Part shown: piece after piece, positions 16,934-25,871 of the stretch
How the letters are laid out: the number at the start of each line of letters is the position of its first letter
Position numbering within the stretch: the first letter of the stretch is position 1
Source: CAVTWY01 sp963738575
GTDB lineage: Bacteria > Pseudomonadota > Gammaproteobacteria > Burkholderiales > Burkholderiaceae_C
NCBI GenBank assembly: GCA_963738575.1
Contig: CAVTWY010000002.1
Coordinates: forward strand, 744,001 to 808,000
Direction of reading: 5' to 3'
DNA length: 64,000 nt
Translations under genes and position numbers: made by a program
The notes under the pieces: generated by a model
The model's input: the letters and a program-made list of their open reading frames with translations, nothing else
What the model was told of the DNA's origin: nothing
The model's database searches: none

Positions 16934-18993
16934 TCGTCATCAAATCCCTCACCCTGCGCCGCGGCGTCAAAGTGGTTCTCGACCAAGCCGACCTCACCAT
17001 CCATCCTGGCGACAAGATCGGCCTGGTGGGGCGCAACGGAGCAGGCAAGTCAAGCCTGTTTGCGCTGCTGACCCACAAGTTGCAACCCGATGCGGGCGAT
17101 GTGTCCATGCCACCCGCTTGGCAAGAACCCGGCGGCCTGGCCGAGGTGGAGCAATCGATGCCCGAAACCTCTCAGGGCGCGTCGGACTACGTGGTCGATG
17201 GCGACGCCGTGCTGCTGCACGCGCGCGCCATGCTGGATGCCGCCGAAACGTCGGGGGATGGCGACGCCATGGCCGTGGCGCACATGCACATCGACGAGGC
17301 CAACGGTTTTGACGCTCGGTCGCGGGCCCAGGCCATGTTGATGGGTTTGGGCTTCAAGCGCGAGCAACTCGACGCCCCTGTCAACAGCTTTTCGGGCGGT
17401 TGGCGCATGCGCTTGCAACTGGCGCGCGCCTTGATGGCGCCGGCCAAGCTGCTGCTGTTGGACGAACCGACCAACCACTTGGACTTGGATGCGCTGGTGT
17501 GGCTTGAGGGCTGGTTGAAGTCACTGGAAAGCACACTCATCATCATCAGCCACGACCGCGAGTTCTTGGACGCCATCACGCTGTCGACCGTGCACGTTGA
17601 TGACCACAAGCTGGAGCGCTACGGTGGCAACTACAGCACCTTTGAAGAGACCAGGTCGCAGCGCGTGGCCCTGCAGCAGCAAGCCATCGCGAAGCAGCAA
17701 GACCGCATCGAACACTTGAAAAAGTTTATCGACCGCTTCAAGGCCAAGGCCTCCAAAGCCAAGCAAGCACAAAGCCGCGTCAAGGCACTGGCGCGCATGG
17801 AGCGCATTGCCCCCATGCTGACGGCCGCTGACTTTGCCTTTGAGTTTCGCGAGCCCTTGGCCCAGCCCAACCCCATGCTAACCATGCGGGACGTAACCTG
17901 CGGGTACGCCTCTGAAAGCGGCAAACCCATCGCCATCGTCAACAACGTCAGCATGACCGTGATGGCGGGCCAGCGCATCGGCATTCTGGGCGCCAACGGT
18001 CAGGGCAAGTCAACGCTGGTCAAGACCATCGCAGGCGCACTGAAGCCACTGGCGGGTGACATGCACGCCGGCAAAGGGCTGGCCATTGGCTATTTCGCGC
18101 AGCAAGAAATGGACTTGCTCGACGCCGACGACGCGCCCTGGCAATACCTGAGCCGCATCGCTCGCGTGGCAGCCAACGGACAGGAGGTGCGCGAACAAAC
18201 ACTGCGCAGCTACCTGGGCCAGTTTTCTTTCAGTGGTGACATGGTGCATCAACGCGTGGGCACCTTGTCGGGCGGCGAACGCGCGCGACTGGTGCTTGCT
18301 GGCATCGTATGGCAGCGCCCCAACCTGCTGCTGCTGGACGAACCCACCAACCACCTTGACCTGACCACCCGCGAAGCCCTCTCGATGGCACTTAACGAGT
18401 TTGAAGGCACCGTCATGCTGGTAAGCCATGACCGTGCACTGCTGCGTGAAGTGTGTGATGAGTTTGTCTTGGTGTCCCGTGGGGGGGTGCAGCCCTTCGA
18501 CGGCGACTTGGACGATTACCAGCGCTGGTTGCTTGACTCGTCGCGCGCTGCGTCGCGTGGGCAAGCCATGCCGGCCATGCCCACGTTTGTGGCCACTGCC
18601 GACGGGTTCAAAGAAGTTAAAGCTGCCAAAGCATCAGCATCGCCTGCGGCATCGGCCATCCCACGGGCGTCGAAGCCAACCCCGACCAAGGCGGTGACTG
18701 CATCGGTTGCAAACAACCGCGACGACCGTCAAAGCGCCAAGGCCAATCGCGCCAAACTGACCGAGACCACTCGCCCTTTGCGCCACGAGATTGAGCGCAT
18801 TGACGCGCGCTTGCTCAAATTGGGTGCCGAAAAATCGACGGTAGAGGCCGCGCTGGCCAAGCCGGGCGCAACACCCCAACAATTTGCCGACCTGGGCCGT
18901 GACTTGGCCCACATTCACGCCGAGGTGGCCATGCTGGAAGAGCAATGGCTCCAGGCCACGGCGCAACTGGATGCGATGAAGGCCAGTGTCTAG
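16930..18993 (+). CDS. ABC-F family ATPase, YheS-like
   Basis: 687-aa duplicated ATPase without membrane domain. First nucleotide-binding domain: GRNGAGKSS, signature FSGGWRMRLQLARAL, Walker B LLLLDEPTNHLD. Second: GANGQGKST, signature LSGGERARLVLAG and a second LLLLDEPTNHLD. The inter-domain linker FIDRFKAKASKAKQAQSR is characteristic of the YheS branch. ABC-F proteins act on ribosomes (translation factors or antibiotic protection). A C-terminal Ala/Lys-rich extension ends in a coiled coil (about 590-687). The stop at 18991-18993 overlaps the ancestral stop of the converging asparaginase gene. Confidence 0.9.
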   Translation: MIVIKSLTLRRGVKVVLDQADLTIHPGDKIGLVGRNGAGKSSLFALLTHKLQPDAGDVSMPPAWQEPGGLAEVEQSMPETSQGASDYVVDGDAVLLHARAMLDAAETSGDGDAMAVAHMHIDEANGFDARSRAQAMLMGLGFKREQLDAPVNSFSGGWRMRLQLARALMAPAKLLLLDEPTNHLDLDALVWLEGWLKSLESTLIIISHDREFLDAITLSTVHVDDHKLERYGGNYSTFEETRSQRVALQQQAIAKQQDRIEHLKKFIDRFKAKASKAKQAQSRVKALARMERIAPMLTAADFAFEFREPLAQPNPMLTMRDVTCGYASESGKPIAIVNNVSMTVMAGQRIGILGANGQGKSTLVKTIAGALKPLAGDMHAGKGLAIGYFAQQEMDLLDADDAPWQYLSRIARVAANGQEVREQTLRSYLGQFSFSGDMVHQRVGTLSGGERARLVLAGIVWQRPNLLLLDEPTNHLDLTTREALSMALNEFEGTVMLVSHDRALLREVCDEFVLVSRGGVQPFDGDLDDYQRWLLDSSRAASRGQAMPAMPTFVATADGFKEVKAAKASASPAASAIPRASKPTPTKAVTASVANNRDDRQSAKANRAKLTETTRPLRHEIERIDARLLKLGAEKSTVEAALAKPGATPQQFADLGRDLAHIHAEVAMLEEQWLQATAQLDAMKASV

Positions 18994-19124
18994 GACTTTG
19001 CCGACAAACGCTCGGCGGCGCTTGCATCGTTTGCCATCAATTGCAGCATCAGGTCGATCCGCGCTTTAACCGGCGATGGGTTGGCGGGCCAAGTTGGCTC
19101 GGTTGGCAACGTCAACTGACGCCG
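18990..19124 (-). pseudogene. Out-of-frame 3' end of the asparaginase gene
   Basis: Downstream of the apparent asparaginase, the other minus-strand frame reads ANPSPVKARIDLMLQLM and ends at a TAG at 18992-18990. The segment SPVKARIDLMLQL is the usual C-terminal helix of bacterial asparaginases, which the current frame lacks. A single-base shift somewhere in about 19095-19140 would reconnect it, giving a protein about 25 residues longer whose stop abuts the converging ABC-F stop. It is either a real truncating mutation or a base-call error. Confidence 0.75.
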
Positions 19125-20067
19125 ATCGCGTGCAATCGCCTTCGCTACAGCGCGTGGCCCGCAACACCAAAACACCTTGCGCAACGGCCCGTTCTGCCGC
19201 AAGCGTGAGGGCTTGGTGCACCGTGGCATTGCCGGTTGCCGCAATCACGATACCCCGTGCACCCGCAGCGACGCAAGCATTCAGCAAGTCGCCGTTGGCA
19301 CCGGCATGGCTGAAAACGATGTCCACGCGCGGCCACGGCAATGCGGGCAACACCTTGGGCCCTATCGCGTGCCGGCTCAAAGCTTCGTTGATTGAATGCT
19401 GGTTCTCGTGTTCGCCGAATCGCAGCGCGTGCTCAACCCATCGCGCCACCAGCGGGTGCTCGGCACTTGAAAACGCCTGCAAACGATGCGGGTGAACTTT
19501 GCGCACCCAATCAGCGGCATGCACCTCGGACGCCATGGCCACCAAAACACCGTGGGCCGCAGGGTGTTGCGCCACCAAGATTGCCTCCGCCATGTTGCCC
19601 GGGCCATCGGGCGCGCCAGCGTCGGCTGGCCGCATGGCGCCTGTCAAAACAACAGGCTTTTGGGGTGCCAGCACCCGGTGCAAAAAATATGCTGTTTCTT
19701 CCATGGTGTCGGTGCCGTGGGTAATCACGATGCCCAGCACCTCTTGGCGCTCGAGGTGAAAGCGGCAACGCGCTGCCAAGGCCCGCCAGACCTCGTGCGA
19801 CATGTCCTTGCTGTCGATCTGCGCCACTTGTTCGGCTTCGATGGCCACCGCCCCCGCCTCAACGGACCGCGCGCCTGCAGCAGTCCCCGGCGTGGCGCTT
19901 TGCAACAGCTCGCCAACGGGCACTTGTGCCGCGTCATAGTCGTTGTCGCCCCGTCCGTGGCTGAGGCCAGCAATCGTGCCCCCAGTGGCCAACACCACCA
20001 CGCACCTTGCAGCCTCTGTGACAGCGGCCCCACGCACTGTTGCAGTTTGGTGCATTTTTGCTTGCAT
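19066..20067 (-). CDS. Asparaginase (C-terminus altered by apparent frameshift)
   Basis: 333 aa as read; hydrolyses L-asparagine to aspartate and ammonia. Both catalytic motifs are intact: ATGGTIAG with the nucleophilic Thr and VITHGTDTMEETA with the second Thr plus Asp; SHAGANGDLL and LTGAMRPADAGAPDGPGN are also family segments. There is no signal peptide, so it is probably cytoplasmic. From about residue 310 the sequence (CTRSASVDVANRANLARQP) no longer resembles the family, while the expected C-terminus lies in the next frame (see 18990-19124). It is divergent from lexA. Confidence 0.85.
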   Translation of the reverse strand: MQAKMHQTATVRGAAVTEAARCVVVLATGGTIAGLSHGRGDNDYDAAQVPVGELLQSATPGTAAGARSVEAGAVAIEAEQVAQIDSKDMSHEVWRALAARCRFHLERQEVLGIVITHGTDTMEETAYFLHRVLAPQKPVVLTGAMRPADAGAPDGPGNMAEAILVAQHPAAHGVLVAMASEVHAADWVRKVHPHRLQAFSSAEHPLVARWVEHALRFGEHENQHSINEALSRHAIGPKVLPALPWPRVDIVFSHAGANGDLLNACVAAGARGIVIAATGNATVHQALTLAAERAVAQGVLVLRATRCSEGDCTRSASVDVANRANLARQPIAG

Positions 20068-20097
20068 TTTGCTTGACCCTGATTAAAAATACAGGTA

Positions 20098-20113
20098 CTG
20101 GATACTATTACAG
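20098..20113. promoter_or_regulatory. LexA operator (SOS box)
   Basis: CTGGATACTATTACAG matches the proteobacterial LexA consensus CTG-N10-CAG with an AT-rich centre. It ends 9 bp before the lexA start codon and lies 31 bp upstream of the divergent asparaginase start. This is the standard position for lexA autorepression, and it could also affect the asparaginase promoter. Confidence 0.9.
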
Positions 20114-20122
20114 CCAAGCACC

Positions 20123-20800
20123 ATGCTCACCGAAAAACCCAAACTCACCGAACGCCAACAGCAAGTGCTTGATTTGGTGCAAACCGCCATCGAGCGCAGT
20201 GGCTCACCACCCACCCGTGCCGAGATCGCAGCCGAGCTCGGGTTTCGCTCGGCCAACGCGGCTGAAGAGCACCTGCAGGCCTTGGCTCGCAAGGGTGTCA
20301 TTGAGCTGCTCAACGGCACCTCACGCGGCATCCGCCTCAAGTCTGACACGCTGCGCGCGTTGTACCAAAGCCGAGGCAAACAATTCACCTTGCCGCTACC
20401 CGGTTTGGCTCAGCTCAGCTTGCCGTTGATTGGGCGGGTGGCTGCAGGCAGCCCTATCCTTGCGCAAGAACACATCGACAAAACCTACGTTGTCGAGGCA
20501 GGCATGTTTGCGCGCAAACCCGACTACCTGCTCAAGGTGCGCGGCATGAGCATGCGCGACGCCGGTATCATGGACGGCGACTTGCTGGCAGTGCAAAAAA
20601 CGCGCGAAGCCAAAAACGGCCAAATCGTTGTGGCACGGCTTGGAGACGACGTCACTGTCAAGCGCTTTCGGCGCGTGCGCAGCCACGTCGAGCTGATCCC
20701 AGAGAACCCCGATTTCGACACCATCGTGGTTTACCCAGACGACGATTTCACCCTCGAAGGTCTTGCTGTAGGGTTGATCCGCAACAACATGTTGATGTAG
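20123..20800 (+). CDS. lexA: SOS response transcriptional repressor LexA
   Basis: 225 aa. The N-terminal winged helix-turn-helix (residues 1-70; recognition-helix region FRSANAAEEHLQAL) is followed by a linker and an S24 self-cleavage domain. The cleavage bond is Ala108-Gly109 in GRVAAGSP, the nucleophile Ser143 lies in RGMSMRD, and the general base is Lys180 in DVTVKRF. It represses DNA-damage genes until RecA* triggers self-cleavage. The operator at 20098-20113 indicates autoregulation. Somewhat longer than E. coli LexA (202 aa), as is common in betaproteobacteria. Confidence 0.97.
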   Translation: MLTEKPKLTERQQQVLDLVQTAIERSGSPPTRAEIAAELGFRSANAAEEHLQALARKGVIELLNGTSRGIRLKSDTLRALYQSRGKQFTLPLPGLAQLSLPLIGRVAAGSPILAQEHIDKTYVVEAGMFARKPDYLLKVRGMSMRDAGIMDGDLLAVQKTREAKNGQIVVARLGDDVTVKRFRRVRSHVELIPENPDFDTIVVYPDDDFTLEGLAVGLIRNNMLM

Positions 20801-20825
20801 CGCACGGCCAAGGTCCGCATCGGAG

Positions 20826-21299
20826 TCAGCCAACGCCTTCGGTGGGCGGGATGGGGTCAGGCTCCTCAACAGGCCAATCGCGTATGTAGGCTTTGAGCAT
20901 TCGGTTTTCAAAGTCTTGACTCTCGACCACAGCCCTGGCCACGTCGTAAAACGAAATGACCCCCATCAGGGTTTTTTGGTCAAGCACCGGAAGGTACCGT
21001 GCATGGCGTTGCAACATCAGCCGCCGCACTTCGTCCAGTTCAGTATCGGGCGTGCAGGTGACCGGAAAGTCGTCCATCACTTGCTTGACGGAGCCACTGC
21101 CCACGCTGCCGTTGTTGCGCACCACAGCCTGAATCACTTCGCGAAACGTCAGCATGCCCACCACGTCGCCGTGGCCCATCACCACCAGCGAGCCGATGTC
21201 CATGTCGGCCATGGTTCGCAGCGCGGTGGCAAGTGATTCCTCGGGGGTTACGGTGTAAAGGGTGCTTCCCTTCACGCGCAAAATGTCACTGACTTTCAT
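20826..21299 (-). CDS. CBS-domain pair protein
   Basis: 157 aa consisting almost entirely of two CBS motifs: VTPEESLATALRTMADMDIGSLVVMG...GMLTFREVIQ and TCTPDTELDEVRRLMLQRHARYLPVLD...GVISFYDVARAV. CBS pairs bind adenosyl nucleotides and usually act as energy or redox sensors; the partner here is unknown. The start is the ATG at 21299 (MKVSDILRV); upstream in-frame Met codons extend into the intergenic region and into no conserved sequence. Convergent with lexA, divergent from metY. Confidence 0.85.
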   Translation of the reverse strand: MKVSDILRVKGSTLYTVTPEESLATALRTMADMDIGSLVVMGHGDVVGMLTFREVIQAVVRNNGSVGSGSVKQVMDDFPVTCTPDTELDEVRRLMLQRHARYLPVLDQKTLMGVISFYDVARAVVESQDFENRMLKAYIRDWPVEEPDPIPPTEGVG

Positions 21300-21366
21300 G
21301 ATGGCCTTTGTCTTGACGGACGGCTTGCATGAAAGGCAACATAGCACACAATCATGGGGCGTCAAA

Positions 21367-21383
21367 CCCCGAATCGCTCGGGG
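21367..21383 (+). promoter_or_regulatory. Strong hairpin in the metY leader
   Basis: CCCCGA and TCGGGG are perfectly complementary around a 5-nt loop, ending 24 nt before the metY start. There is no U-tract, so it is not an obvious intrinsic terminator. It may influence translation of metY or simply be chance. Confidence 0.35.
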
Positions 21384-21407
21384 CACCCTCATCCTTGAAA
21401 GTCTTTG

Positions 21408-22709
21408 ATGGCTGGCTATTCCGACCCTGGCTTTGACACCTTGGCGCTGCACGCAGGTGCCACACCCGACCCAACCACGGGCGCGCGGGCATTGCCCATT
21501 CACCTGTCGACATCGTTTGTGTTCGAAAGCAGCGAACACGCTGCGTCCTTGTTCAACCTTGAGCGCTCAGGCCACGTCTATTCGCGCATCAGCAACCCCA
21601 CCAACGCAGTGTTTGAAGAGCGCATGGCGGCCCTCGAAGGTGGCACGGGAAGCATTGCCACAGCAAGTGGGCAAGCGGCGCTGCATCTGGCGATCACCAC
21701 GCTGGCGGGGGCCGGTTCACACATTGTCGCCAGCTCGGCACTTTACGGCGGCTCGCACAACCTGCTCCACTTCACGTTAGCGCGATTTGGCATCGAGACC
21801 ACCTTTGTCAACCCGTCGGATGTGGACGGGTTTCGCGCGGCCATTCGGCCCAACACCAAGCTGCTGTTTGGTGAAACCCTGGGCAACCCGGGCCTCGATG
21901 TGCTGGACATGCCCACCGTGGCCAGCATTGCTCACGACGCGGGCGTACCGCTGCTGGTGGACAGCACCTTCACCACCCCGTACTTGATGCGCCCCTTTGA
22001 CCACGGTGCCGACTTGGTCTACCACTCGGCCACCAAATTTTTGTGCGGGCACGGCACGGTGGTGGGCGGTGTGTTGGTGGATGGCGGACGCTTCGATTGG
22101 AGCCAAGCGACGCGTTTTCCCGAACTCAACCAACCCTACGCTGGCTTCCACGGCATGGTGTTCAGCGACGAGTCGAGCGATGGCGCCTTTTTGCTTCGTG
22201 CGCGGCGCGAGGGCCTGCGCGACTTTGGTGCCTGCATGAGCCCCCACACGGCGTGGTTGATGTTGCAGGGCATCGAAACCTTGCCATTGCGCATGGCAAG
22301 GCACGTCGACAACACACGCAAGGTGGTGTCGTTCTTGGTGTCGCAGCCGATGGTGCAAAGTGTTGGCTACCCCGAGCTTGAATCGCACCCCCACCACGCG
22401 CTGGCCAAAAAGCTGCTGCCCCGCGGTTGCGGCGCCGTGTTCAGCTTCAACCTCAAGGGCTCGCGCAAACAAGGCATCGCCTTCATCGAAGCACTCAAAA
22501 TTTTCTCCCACCTGGCCAACGTGGGCGACTGCCGGTCACTGGTGATCCACCCGGCGTCCACCACACACTTTCGCATGGACGACGCGGCGCTGGCGGCGGC
22601 GGGCATCGGTCCGGGCACCATCCGTTTGTCCATTGGCCTGGAAGACCCCGAGGACCTGATCGACGACTTGAAGCGCGCCCTCAAAGTCGCCGACAAGGTG
22701 CACGCATGA
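21408..22709 (+). CDS. metY: O-acetylhomoserine sulfhydrylase (aminocarboxypropyltransferase)
   Basis: PLP-dependent Cys/Met-metabolism family enzyme, 433 aa, making homocysteine from O-acetylhomoserine and sulfide. N-terminus FDTLALHAGATPDP and TSFVFESSEHAA are typical; RISNPTNAVFEERMAALEGG precedes the PLP site; the Schiff-base lysine is in YHSATKFLCGHGTVVGG. The length and the SNPTN-plus-long insertion pattern fit MetY rather than MetB or MetZ (about 400 aa). The start is ATG 21408. The stop overlaps the next gene by 4 bp. Confidence 0.92.
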   Translation: MAGYSDPGFDTLALHAGATPDPTTGARALPIHLSTSFVFESSEHAASLFNLERSGHVYSRISNPTNAVFEERMAALEGGTGSIATASGQAALHLAITTLAGAGSHIVASSALYGGSHNLLHFTLARFGIETTFVNPSDVDGFRAAIRPNTKLLFGETLGNPGLDVLDMPTVASIAHDAGVPLLVDSTFTTPYLMRPFDHGADLVYHSATKFLCGHGTVVGGVLVDGGRFDWSQATRFPELNQPYAGFHGMVFSDESSDGAFLLRARREGLRDFGACMSPHTAWLMLQGIETLPLRMARHVDNTRKVVSFLVSQPMVQSVGYPELESHPHHALAKKLLPRGCGAVFSFNLKGSRKQGIAFIEALKIFSHLANVGDCRSLVIHPASTTHFRMDDAALAAAGIGPGTIRLSIGLEDPEDLIDDLKRALKVADKVHA

Positions 22710-23536
22710 AGCTCACCGTGCAACAGCGCGAGGTGCACGCGTACACGGGTGGCAAGGTTTTTGATCCCCATTTGCCCACGGTCGTGTTTGTTCACGGCGC
22801 CATGAACGACCACACGGTTTTCAACTTGCTGGCAAGGTGGTTTGCCCACCACGGTCACAGCGTGTTGGCACTCGACCTGCCGGGCCACATGCAAAGTCAA
22901 GGCCCGGCGCTCACGTCCGTCGAAGCCATGGCCGATTGGTTGCAACAGTGTTTGGTGGCGGCTGGCGTGCAACGAACGTCGCTGGTCGGACACAGCATGG
23001 GGTCACTGGTCGTGCTGGAGGCGGCGTCGCAGGTAGCGATCAAGGCAAGTCACGCGCTTGGTGATGGCTTCACGGTCGAGCGCCTCATCATGCTTGGCAC
23101 CTGCGTGCCCATGCCAGTACCCCAGGCATTGCGCGACCTAAGCCAACACGATGTGGACGCCGCCATTGATCGTGTCGTGACGTTCTCGTTTTCAACGTGG
23201 GCGGCCAAGCCTTCTTTCCCGGGGCCTGGTGTTTGGCTGCGCGGTGCGGGTCGCAACCTGATGCGGATGGTGGCCGCCCACGGTCACGACAGCCGGCTCT
23301 TTCACACCGACTTCACGGCGTGCCACAACTACTTAAACGGCATCACCGCCGCCGAGCAAGTCACTTGTCCCGCAAGTTTGATCGTGGGCGAATTCGACCA
23401 AATGACACTCCCACGTTCGGCCAAAGAAGTGGCTGACACACTGATGGCCAAGACCTACACTGTACCTGCGGGCCACTACTTGATGCAAGAGGCGCCCGAC
23501 GCGGTGCTGGACGCCATGCGGCATGCGCTTGCGTGA
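22706..23536 (+). CDS. Alpha/beta-fold hydrolase coupled to metY
   Basis: 276 aa; the start at 22706 overlaps the metY stop (ATGA), excluding longer upstream readings. Alpha/beta hydrolase landmarks: VVFVHGAMNDHTVF (oxyanion HG), nucleophile elbow GHSMGSL, catalytic Asp candidate in VGEFDQMT and His in PAGHYLMQE. The substrate cannot be told from the sequence. Coupling to metY suggests a role near homoserine or methionine esters, but that is only context. Confidence 0.82.
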   Translation: MKLTVQQREVHAYTGGKVFDPHLPTVVFVHGAMNDHTVFNLLARWFAHHGHSVLALDLPGHMQSQGPALTSVEAMADWLQQCLVAAGVQRTSLVGHSMGSLVVLEAASQVAIKASHALGDGFTVERLIMLGTCVPMPVPQALRDLSQHDVDAAIDRVVTFSFSTWAAKPSFPGPGVWLRGAGRNLMRMVAAHGHDSRLFHTDFTACHNYLNGITAAEQVTCPASLIVGEFDQMTLPRSAKEVADTLMAKTYTVPAGHYLMQEAPDAVLDAMRHALA

Positions 23537-23575
23537 TCAACATCAAACTTTACGAGTCCACCCCACCATGGCAAG

Positions 23576-24517
23576 TCAACTCGCCAGCTTGGGTCGCAAG
23601 TGGGTGAGCATGTCGCTCACCATCGCCTCCAAGTCATAAGACGGCCGCCACCCCCAGTCACGTCGGGCCGCCGTGTCGTCCATTGAACGTGGCCATGTGG
23701 CGGCGATCGGCTGGCGAAAGTCGGGCTTGCAATCCATCTGAAAACCGGGCACCTGCCGCGCAATGGCTGCGGCAATTTCGCTGGGTGTGAAGCTGACGCC
23801 GGCCACGTTGTAGGACGTTCTCTCAAGCACTTGATCAGCAGGCGCATCCATCAGCTCTAACGTGGCGCGGATGGCATCGGGCATGTACATCATCGGAAGC
23901 CGTTGCTGCCCGTTCAAGAAGCAGGTGTAGCGCCCTGCCTTCAACGCAGCATGAAAGATCTCGACGGCATAGTCGGTGGTGCCGCCGCCGGGTGGTGTCT
24001 TCCAACTGATCAACCCGGGGTAGCGCAGGCTGCGCACGTCCACGCCGTGGTTGCGGTGGTACCAGGCACACCAACCCTCGCCTGCCAACTTGCTGATACC
24101 GTAAACGGTGGTGGGGTCCATCACGGTTTTTTGTGGCGTGTTGTCGGCCGGCGTCGACGGTCCGAACGCGGCGATGGAGCTCGGCCAAAAGACGCGCTCC
24201 AATCGATGGGTGCGCGCCACTTCTAGCACGTTGAGCAGGCCTTTCATGTTGAGGTCCCAGGCCCACGTCGGGTGCTTTTCGCCACTGGCTGACAGAGCGG
24301 CCGCCAAGTGAATGACACGGGTGATTCGGTTGCGCTCCACCACATGTATCAAGGCGGCCATGTCGGTGCAATCGAGTGCTTCGTGCTTGTACACGGGGCT
24401 TCGCCCTGTGGGCGACAAATCGCTGGTGATGACCGCCTCGGGGCCGTGCTGCAACGCCAAACCATCGGCCAGCTCACTGCCGATTTGTCCGTTGGCACCA
24501 ATGATCAGCACCTTCAT
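23576..24517 (-). CDS. L-threonine 3-dehydrogenase, SDR/epimerase-like type
   Basis: 313-aa extended short-chain dehydrogenase. The NAD-binding motif is GANGQIGSEL at the N-terminus and the catalytic YxxxK is YGISK (about residue 140); PSSIAAFGPSTP precedes it. These features belong to the epimerase-like threonine dehydrogenases, which oxidise L-threonine to 2-amino-3-ketobutyrate, rather than to the zinc-dependent Tdh of E. coli. Function is strongly supported by overlap (ATGA) with kbl, the next enzyme of the pathway. Confidence 0.9.
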   Translation of the reverse strand: MKVLIIGANGQIGSELADGLALQHGPEAVITSDLSPTGRSPVYKHEALDCTDMAALIHVVERNRITRVIHLAAALSASGEKHPTWAWDLNMKGLLNVLEVARTHRLERVFWPSSIAAFGPSTPADNTPQKTVMDPTTVYGISKLAGEGWCAWYHRNHGVDVRSLRYPGLISWKTPPGGGTTDYAVEIFHAALKAGRYTCFLNGQQRLPMMYMPDAIRATLELMDAPADQVLERTSYNVAGVSFTPSEIAAAIARQVPGFQMDCKPDFRQPIAATWPRSMDDTAARRDWGWRPSYDLEAMVSDMLTHLRPKLAS

Positions 24518-25710
24518 GCTATGAGCCTCAGCTCGCGGCCCGCCTGCACAAACGCTGCCACGGCGCGGTCAAGGTCGGCACGATCGTGCACTGCACTGAC
24601 TTGAACCCTGATGCGCGCTTGCCCTTGCGGCACCACAGGAAAGAAAAAACCGACCACGTAAACGCCCAACGCCAGCATGCGTGCGGCGAGCTTTTGCGCC
24701 ACGGTGGCATCTTGCACCATGATGGGCACGATCGGGTGCTCACCGGGCTTGATGTCAAAACCGGCGGCTTGGATGGCAGCGCGAAAGTAGGCGGTGTTGT
24801 CCATCAGCTTGTCGCGCAGTGCATGGCTGCCCTCGAGTAGATCCAGCACGGCAATCGAGGCTCCGGCGATGGTGGGCGCCAAGGTGTTTGAGAACAGGTA
24901 CGGCCGCGAGCGTTGGCGCAGCAACTCGATCACTTCGCGTTTGGCCGCCGTGAATCCCCCTGATGCACCACCCAATGCCTTGCCAAAGGTGCCGGTGACG
25001 ATGTCAACCTGGCCAAAAACGCCGCGATGCTCTTGCGTGCCCCGCCCTGTGGCACCCATGAACCCCGTGGCATGGCACTCGTCCACGCCGAGCCAGGCAC
25101 CGTGGGCATTGCAAAGCGAGCGCATCACGTCCAGCTGCGCGACGGTGCCATCCATTGAAAAGACACCGTCGGTGAAGACCAAGGTGTGACGCACGCCTTG
25201 AGCCTTGGCCTCTTGCAAACAGCGTGCCAAGTCATCCATGTCGTTGTGCTGGTAGCGCCAACGTTTCGCCTTGCACAACCGGATGCCATCGATGATCGAG
25301 GCATGGTTCAACGCGTCACTGATGATGGCATCTTGTTCGCCCAGCAAGGGCTCAAACAGCCCCCCATTGGCGTCAAAAGCCGCAGCATAAAGGATGGCGT
25401 CCTCACAACCCACAAAGCGCGCAATGCGCGCCTCAAGCGTTTTGTGCAAATCCTGCGTGCCGCATATGAAGCGCACACTGGAGAGGCCAAAACCATGGGT
25501 GCGAAGGGCTTCCTGGGCCGCGTGCATCACTTTGGGGTGGGACGACAGCCCCAAATAATTGTTGGCGCAAAGGTTGAGCACTTCAACCCCGTCCTGCAGC
25601 TTGACGATGGCGCGCTGGGGCGTGGTGATGATCCGTTCGCGCTTGAAAAGCCCACTGGCTTGAATGGCGTCAAGTTCGGATTGGATGTGGCTTAAAAAGG
25701 GGTCACTCAT
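24514..25710 (-). CDS. kbl: Glycine C-acetyltransferase (2-amino-3-ketobutyrate CoA ligase)
   Basis: 398 aa from the ATG at 25710, the same length as E. coli Kbl; an in-frame extension upstream to 25860 has no family similarity. It cleaves 2-amino-3-ketobutyrate with CoA to glycine and acetyl-CoA. Alpha-oxoamine synthase landmarks: CANNYLGLSSHP, FGLSSVRFICGTQDLHKTLE, SDALNHASIIDGIRL, DECHATGFMG and the PLP lysine in TGTFGKALGGASGG. First gene of the kbl-tdh pair that degrades threonine. Confidence 0.96.
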   Translation of the reverse strand: MSDPFLSHIQSELDAIQASGLFKRERIITTPQRAIVKLQDGVEVLNLCANNYLGLSSHPKVMHAAQEALRTHGFGLSSVRFICGTQDLHKTLEARIARFVGCEDAILYAAAFDANGGLFEPLLGEQDAIISDALNHASIIDGIRLCKAKRWRYQHNDMDDLARCLQEAKAQGVRHTLVFTDGVFSMDGTVAQLDVMRSLCNAHGAWLGVDECHATGFMGATGRGTQEHRGVFGQVDIVTGTFGKALGGASGGFTAAKREVIELLRQRSRPYLFSNTLAPTIAGASIAVLDLLEGSHALRDKLMDNTAYFRAAIQAAGFDIKPGEHPIVPIMVQDATVAQKLAARMLALGVYVVGFFFPVVPQGQARIRVQVSAVHDRADLDRAVAAFVQAGRELRLIA

Positions 25711-25871
25711 GTCGGCGCCTGGATGTTGTGCAAATGGCTGCACCCCCATCGTACGATGAAGCAAGTGGTTTGGGGAATCACCGCCAAAGGCGAAGTCGAA
25801 CCGCGCAGGCAAAACGCCAATGAACGAAGGCGCCCCAAGGCGCCTTCGCAACGAAATCAACCCTCCAGTTT

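Noticed and set aside
21300..21407. S-adenosylmethionine riboswitch upstream of metY
   Set aside because: Only one short hairpin is seen, and the leader is too short and lacks the conserved cores of known SAM riboswitches that I can recognise.
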